In this document: one piece after another, positions 5,497-9,251 of the stretch | Position numbering within the stretch: the stretch's first letter is position 1 | How the letters are laid out: the number at the start of each line of letters is the position of its first letter | The notes under the pieces: generated by a model | Databases searched by the model: none | The model's input: only the letters and a program-made list of their open reading frames with translations | Told to the model about the DNA's origin: nothing | Position numbers and translations under genes: made by a program | NCBI GenBank assembly: GCA_030605265.1 | Contig: JAUWIR010000134.1 | Span: 1-9,251 of the forward strand | DNA length: 9,251 nt | Reading direction: 5' to 3' | DNA from: Pseudomonadota bacterium | GTDB taxonomy: Bacteria > SZUA-182 > DTGQ01

Positions 5497-8484
5497 ATGG
5501 ATTCTGCAGCCTGCACCTCCTTTTATCAACAGATTATCCACCCAGCCGGCCTGAAGACGGCCTTCTTTAAAGTAAAATCAAACCATGGCGCACCCGGAAT
5601 CGACCATCAAACAGTCGATGATTTTGAAGCAGACCTGGAGAAAAACATTCAAACTCTCCATCAAGAGCTTTCCGACCATTGTTATCGTCCCTTGCCCGTC
5701 ATTCGATTTTATCGAGAGAAAAAGGATGGCAGTAAAAGGGGCTTAGGGATATTTGTGGTCAGGGATCGCCTAGTTCAGCAGTCTGTGCACACAGTTTTAT
5801 CCCCCTTTTTAGATCAGGAATTTCTTGATTGCAGCTTTGCCTATCGGGTGGGCAGGTCTGCGCTGGGGGCTATTGACCTGGCCCGGCAATGGATCAGAGA
5901 AGGCTTTCACTGGGCGCTCTGCGCAGATATTGAAAATTGCTTTGACTGTTTTGACCGGGAAATCCTCCTCTCCCTTCTGAAGGACAGGATAGCTGAAAAA
6001 GAGACCATCAACCTGATCCAAAAGTTTCTAACCACTGGCCTCATGGAGGGGATGAGCTACCGGGAGAATTATACGGGAGTGGTTCAGGGGAATGTTCTAT
6101 CTCCCTTATTGGCCAATTTATACCTTCATACCTTTGATCAGACTATCGTCAATCAGGGCTATCGCCTGATCCGATATGCAGACAACCTGCTGATTATGGA
6201 GCAGAATCAGGAAAAAATCGGACGTGCCTTAACTGATACTTTCTATGCCCTGGATAAGATCAAACTGCAGCTTAACCAAAATAAAACCAAAGTCGTTAAT
6301 ATCAAAGAAGGGATTATTTTTTTAGGATATTATCTGGATAAGGATGGAAAACAGGCCTCCTCTAAAGCTATTGAAGTAATAAATAAGAAGCTATCCAATT
6401 TGGCTGGAGCACATCGACAAACACCCTTGCCTAAAAAGGTTGACCTTTATCAACAGGCCATCCGGGGCTGGATGAACTATTTTAAGAATTGCCGGGGTAT
6501 AGCCGTTAATGATGCGGCCCGATATCTGGCTATCCTGGAATTAAGCCTTGAGATTGGAGACGAATCGTATGCACTGCAATTATTAAAAAACCGGGCTAAA
6601 TATTCTTCAGGAAGCCTTGAATTCAGCCTTCGGCTTGGCAAGTTGATGGCCAGACTAAATAAGCCGGATCAGGCCTTGAACGAATTCTCCAAAGTCTTAT
6701 CCCAAAATCCTGATTACCAGCCGGCAGCCAAGGAAGTGCAGCAGATTGAATCCCTGGATACAAATTATCAAAAAAAAGTTGAGCGGCTCAAAAAAATTAT
6801 CCACTGTACTCCTGACTTACCTGAAGCTTATCAAGACCTGTCTATGTGTTATGCAGATGCCGGGGAATTCGGCCTGGCCCAGGAAGCCTATAACAAATTT
6901 TTAGAGCTTAAGGAAAGGCACAAGGATAAATCCCCGGCCAAAGATAGTGCCCGGGAGGCCGGGCAGGTAATTCCGCCCTCCTCTTCATCTATATCCCCCA
7001 GTATATCCGGCAGTGCCAAAGAAAAATTAGGAGATCTTCCTCAAATTACCCCCCTGCCATATACATCTGAGGATATCCTCCTATTTTCTTCCCTGTTTAA
7101 GGGAAGAAAGGGCGCTTTTGCCGAACAATGGGTTGATGAAAGAGGAAGGCGCGGCTTTCATCTTGTTTCCCGGGATATCACCTTGCAAGATATAGAGGGT
7201 CATCTTCGGGGAGAGAAGACCCTGGGCGCTTATCTTATGGCCCCGGATAATACGGTAACTTTGGGGGTATTGGATATTGACGTCAACAAAAGGGTATTGC
7301 TGGAATATGGGGATTCTCCATCAAGGCTCACAGAGTTTTATCAGGCAGTATCTTTTGATAGCGGCAGAATAGTCAAGAGCTGCCGCGAGCTTGGGCTTGA
7401 GGTGGCCACTGAGGACAGCGGCTATAAGGGCCTGCATCTATGGTTTTTCTTTAGCCAACCTATAGCCGCCAAACCGGTTCGACAGCTCCTTCGCTTCATG
7501 CTGGACAGGGCCGGCGAGCCCGGGGAAGGCGTTCATTGGGAAATATTCCCCAATGTAGATAGGATAAAGGGAGGCCAGGGCCCTTTAATCAAGCTGCCTT
7601 TAGGAATACACAAAAGGACCGGCAGACGCTGTTTTTTTCTTGATTCCGAAGGAAGACCTTGCTCTGATCCATTTAATCTGCTGCGGAAGATAGGTAAGAT
7701 ACCCTTGAGTAGTATTCAGGAGATCTTGCTTGAGTTTGCTTCTTCTAAAAAGGTGGCAGGCCCCATCAGTGCGCAAGGCTCTTCCAGGATCTCGGATCTT
7801 TTGCAAAGATGTCAGGTCATCTATGCTCTGGTTAAAAAGTCAGAGGAGATTCATTATCTGAATCATTCGGAAAGGCTCACCCTCCTTTATTCCATAGGGC
7901 AACTGGGAGAAGAGGGCAAGGCTTTTTTACATAAGACCATCAGTCATTGTCTTAATTATGATTATGCCTATACCCAGAGGCAGATTAATAAAATGAAGGA
8001 CTACCCTATCTCATGCCCGAAGATCAAGGAAAAGCATCAGGACCTTGAAGTGACGGCTAATTGTCATTGCCATTTTCATTTGCCGAAAAAAGGGTATCCC
8101 TCGCCAATACTTCATGCCTTCAAAGGGGGCGCCCAAGATTCCTCTCCCTTTCCTACGTCTGCTTCCCCTTCAACAGCGGCTTCGCCTCTTAGTTCTCCTT
8201 CTAATTCAGCAACTCTTTTGACACAGGCCAAAAGCGGCGCTCCTGCCGGCGGCAGCGAAACCCCTTTGGACAACGGGGACAGCGGGAAAAATCTTGATGA
8301 GATTCTCGGAAAATATCTGGAACTAAAGCGTCAAGCCAGGGGCCTGGAAAAAAGTATAAAGAGAGTTGAGGAGGAGCTAAATTTATTTTTTGAACATGCA
8401 GGCAAGGATAAACTGACTACAAAGTATGGCCTTCTTGACCGGCAGATTATTAATGGCCGCAGAGAGTGGGTTATTGAGATTTAG
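5497..8484 (+). CDS. CRISPR-associated reverse transcriptase-TPR-primase/polymerase fusion protein
   Basis: This protein of 995 residues joins several nucleic-acid enzymes. Residues 20-290 resemble a group II-intron-type reverse transcriptase: GAPGID (31-36), KDGSKRGLGI (76-85), metal-binding ADIENCFDCFD with D144, VQGNVLSPLLANLYL (196-210) and the active-site motif YADN (227-230), where the usual second aspartate is asparagine. IRGWMNYFKNCRGI (322-335) matches the maturase-specific helical domain. TPR-like repeats occupy about 373-405 and 442-475. After a serine-rich linker, 522-735 match an AEP primase-polymerase: VLDID (591-595, metal-binding D593 and D595), EDSGYKGLHLW (639-649) and GPLIKLPLGIHKRTG (695-709). 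C818, C840, C856 and C858 may bind metal, as in primase C-terminal domains. A Ser/Pro/Ala-rich linker and a coiled coil (about 930-970) end it. No HNH endonuclease or intron RNA is seen. With CARF-HEPN before it and cas1 after, a role in spacer acquisition is inferred. Confidence 0.88.
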   Translation: MDSAACTSFYQQIIHPAGLKTAFFKVKSNHGAPGIDHQTVDDFEADLEKNIQTLHQELSDHCYRPLPVIRFYREKKDGSKRGLGIFVVRDRLVQQSVHTVLSPFLDQEFLDCSFAYRVGRSALGAIDLARQWIREGFHWALCADIENCFDCFDREILLSLLKDRIAEKETINLIQKFLTTGLMEGMSYRENYTGVVQGNVLSPLLANLYLHTFDQTIVNQGYRLIRYADNLLIMEQNQEKIGRALTDTFYALDKIKLQLNQNKTKVVNIKEGIIFLGYYLDKDGKQASSKAIEVINKKLSNLAGAHRQTPLPKKVDLYQQAIRGWMNYFKNCRGIAVNDAARYLAILELSLEIGDESYALQLLKNRAKYSSGSLEFSLRLGKLMARLNKPDQALNEFSKVLSQNPDYQPAAKEVQQIESLDTNYQKKVERLKKIIHCTPDLPEAYQDLSMCYADAGEFGLAQEAYNKFLELKERHKDKSPAKDSAREAGQVIPPSSSSISPSISGSAKEKLGDLPQITPLPYTSEDILLFSSLFKGRKGAFAEQWVDERGRRGFHLVSRDITLQDIEGHLRGEKTLGAYLMAPDNTVTLGVLDIDVNKRVLLEYGDSPSRLTEFYQAVSFDSGRIVKSCRELGLEVATEDSGYKGLHLWFFFSQPIAAKPVRQLLRFMLDRAGEPGEGVHWEIFPNVDRIKGGQGPLIKLPLGIHKRTGRRCFFLDSEGRPCSDPFNLLRKIGKIPLSSIQEILLEFASSKKVAGPISAQGSSRISDLLQRCQVIYALVKKSEEIHYLNHSERLTLLYSIGQLGEEGKAFLHKTISHCLNYDYAYTQRQINKMKDYPISCPKIKEKHQDLEVTANCHCHFHLPKKGYPSPILHAFKGGAQDSSPFPTSASPSTAASPLSSPSNSATLLTQAKSGAPAGGSETPLDNGDSGKNLDEILGKYLELKRQARGLEKSIKRVEEELNLFFEHAGKDKLTTKYGLLDRQIINGRREWVIEI

Positions 8485-8549
8485 CCGGGCGATCTTGAAA
8501 GCCGACAATACAGGGCCGGGAGGCAGCAGCCGGAAGTGTGGACAAATTT

Positions 8550-8599
8550 TTCATTAAGCTAAGGAGGGTAACCGTTCATTAAGCTAAGGAGTGTAACCG
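8550..8599 (+). repeat. 25-bp tandem duplication, two copies
   Basis: Two adjacent 25-base units, 8550-8574 and 8575-8599, each begin TTCATTAAGCTAAGGAG and end GTAACCG, and they differ only at the base between these parts (G or T). A third copy starts (TTCA) but then diverges. Each unit carries a copy of the MITE left end GTAACCGTTCA. The absence of spacers excludes a CRISPR array. Confidence 0.85.
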
Positions 8600-8707
8600 T
8601 TCACTCCCCCCTTCCCTCGTTTCCAATGAAAGGTTTTGTAGCGCTTACCATTTCAACTCCCTCTCCCTTTTGGGGAGAGGGTTGGGGTGAGGGGCCCGAA
8701 TGATTAT
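8591..8707. repeat. MITE-like repeat, copy 2 (inverted relative to copy 1)
   Basis: It begins GTGTAACCGTTCA and ends CCGAATGATTAT, an imperfect inverted repeat of the start. It contains the hairpin CCCTCTCCC (8659-8667) with GGGAGAGGG (8673-8681) around TTTTG. In this orientation it shares with the reverse complement of 2662-2757 the end sequence, a CTTACC block, the hairpin stem and the GGGGNGAGGG stretch after it. It lies in the 261-base gap between the RT-primase gene and cas1 and may have inserted between genes that were once adjacent. It has no coding capacity. Confidence 0.7.
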
Positions 8708-8729
8708 GGCTGAGGGTATAAACGATCTG

Positions 8730-8736
8730 AAAGGGG
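8730..8736 (+). promoter_or_regulatory. Ribosome binding site of cas1
   Basis: AAAGGGG lies 9 bases before the ATG at 8746. A nearer ATG at 8738 is in another frame and reaches a stop after eight codons, so it is not the start. Confidence 0.75.
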
Positions 8737-8745
8737 TATGCTATT

Positions 8746-9251
8746 ATGGGAGTTTTATATCTAATTGAGCAAGGGGCTTGCTTACGCAAGGCTTCAAGAC
8801 GACTGGTCATAGAAAAGGATGGGGTGGTCCTGCAGGAGGTCCCCAGTTTTCAGGTAAGTAATGTGCTTATCTTTGGCTCTATTCAAGTCACTACCCAGGC
8901 CATCAACCATCTTTTGGATAATGGCATAGATCTTGGCTTTTTAAGCTTAAAGGGGCGTCTTCGGGGCCGGCTGGCCTCTGTAGCTTCCAAAAATATCTTT
9001 TTACGACTAGCCCAATATGAGTGTTCCCGCAACCTTGACCATAAGCTTGATCTGGCCAAAAGATTTATTAGAGCTAAGCTCAGCAACCAGAAAACCTTGC
9101 TTTTACGCTATCAGAGGAACCATCCTGAGGTTGATTTTTCAGTGGAAGTTGCTACCTTAAATCAATTAATTCCCTCCATCGCTCAGAAAAAGGCCATTGA
9201 TTCTCTGATGGGTGTGGAAGGCGCCGGCAGTGGGGCTTATTTCCGGGGCTA
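8746..9251 (+). CDS. cas1: CRISPR-associated integrase Cas1, 5' part
   Basis: Cas1 is the metal-dependent integrase that, with Cas2, inserts new spacers into a CRISPR array. The frame runs from ATG 8746 off the right edge, giving 168 complete residues, about half of a usual Cas1. The start MGVLYLIEQGACLRKASRRL and the following segment VSNVLIFGSIQVTTQAINHLLDNGIDLGFLS (about 39-69) match the N-terminal beta-strand domain; GRLRGRLAS (71-79) is also typical. GVEGAGSGAYFRG (156-168) is the hallmark motif carrying the first catalytic residue, E158; the later His and acidic residues fall outside the window. It is not fused to the RT, unlike RT-Cas1 proteins, but follows the RT-primase gene on the same strand, with a MITE-like repeat between. 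Co-transcription is plausible but not shown. Confidence 0.95.
   Translation, partial: MGVLYLIEQGACLRKASRRLVIEKDGVVLQEVPSFQVSNVLIFGSIQVTTQAINHLLDNGIDLGFLSLKGRLRGRLASVASKNIFLRLAQYECSRNLDHKLDLAKRFIRAKLSNQKTLLLRYQRNHPEVDFSVEVATLNQLIPSIAQKKAIDSLMGVEGAGSGAYFRG

Noticed and set aside
8485..8745. Possible CRISPR array between the RT-primase gene and cas1
   Set aside because: The repeats here are two adjacent 25-base units without spacers plus a hairpin element; no regularly spaced repeats occur.
5497..8745. Group II intron encoding a maturase-like RT
   Set aside because: There is no HNH domain and no recognisable intron domain V/VI downstream, and the RT is fused to TPR and primase domains beside cas1.

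Overview
The window suggests a Gram-negative, probably uncultured anaerobe that makes selenoproteins. An RlpA-type lipoprotein with a SPOR domain points to an outer membrane and peptidoglycan. SelD with an in-frame UGA at its catalytic position points to a selenocysteine-decoding host. The sequence does not settle the phylum; a desulfobacterial or similar lineage is only a guess.

Region 1 (1-2609, + strand) looks like a tightly packed core operon. It holds the 3' part of rlpA, a small three-helix membrane protein, an FdhD-like protein that lacks the usual CxxC cysteines, and selD. SelD is itself a selenoprotein: Sec18 is UGA at 1611-1613, followed by a SECIS-like hairpin. Its reading frame starts at 1560, not at the first ATG after the UGA. 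FdhD-like plus SelD fits a link to Sec- and Mo-dependent formate dehydrogenase.

Region 2 (2610-4154) is a gene-poor junction. It contains a MITE-like repeat with terminal inverted repeats, a headless histidine-kinase fragment (- strand), 28 bases matching the 3' end of a tRNA-Gly (- strand), a truncated Fic N-terminal fragment (- strand), a cluster of palindromes built on AAGAAAC/GTTTCTT, and a possible coding remnant. The orientation of the tRNA fragment predicts that an integrated element lies to its right, on the side of the CRISPR genes, with the core chromosome to its left.

Region 3 (4155-9251, + strand) is a CRISPR accessory and adaptation module. A CARF-HEPN ribonuclease of the Csm6/Cas02710 type carries a cysteine-rich insertion in its CARF domain. 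A 995-residue fusion follows, joining a group II-intron-like reverse transcriptase, a maturase-type helical domain, TPR repeats, an archaeo-eukaryotic-type primase-polymerase (AEP) domain, a cysteine cluster and a coiled-coil tail. The RT active site reads YADN instead of YADD. A second MITE-like repeat and a 25-bp tandem duplication separate this gene from cas1, which runs off the window edge. No CRISPR array, cas2 or effector-complex gene is visible here.

Working model: Cas1, with the RT and the primase-polymerase, captures spacers, possibly from RNA. The CARF-HEPN protein serves the cyclic-oligoadenylate arm of a type III system encoded outside the window.
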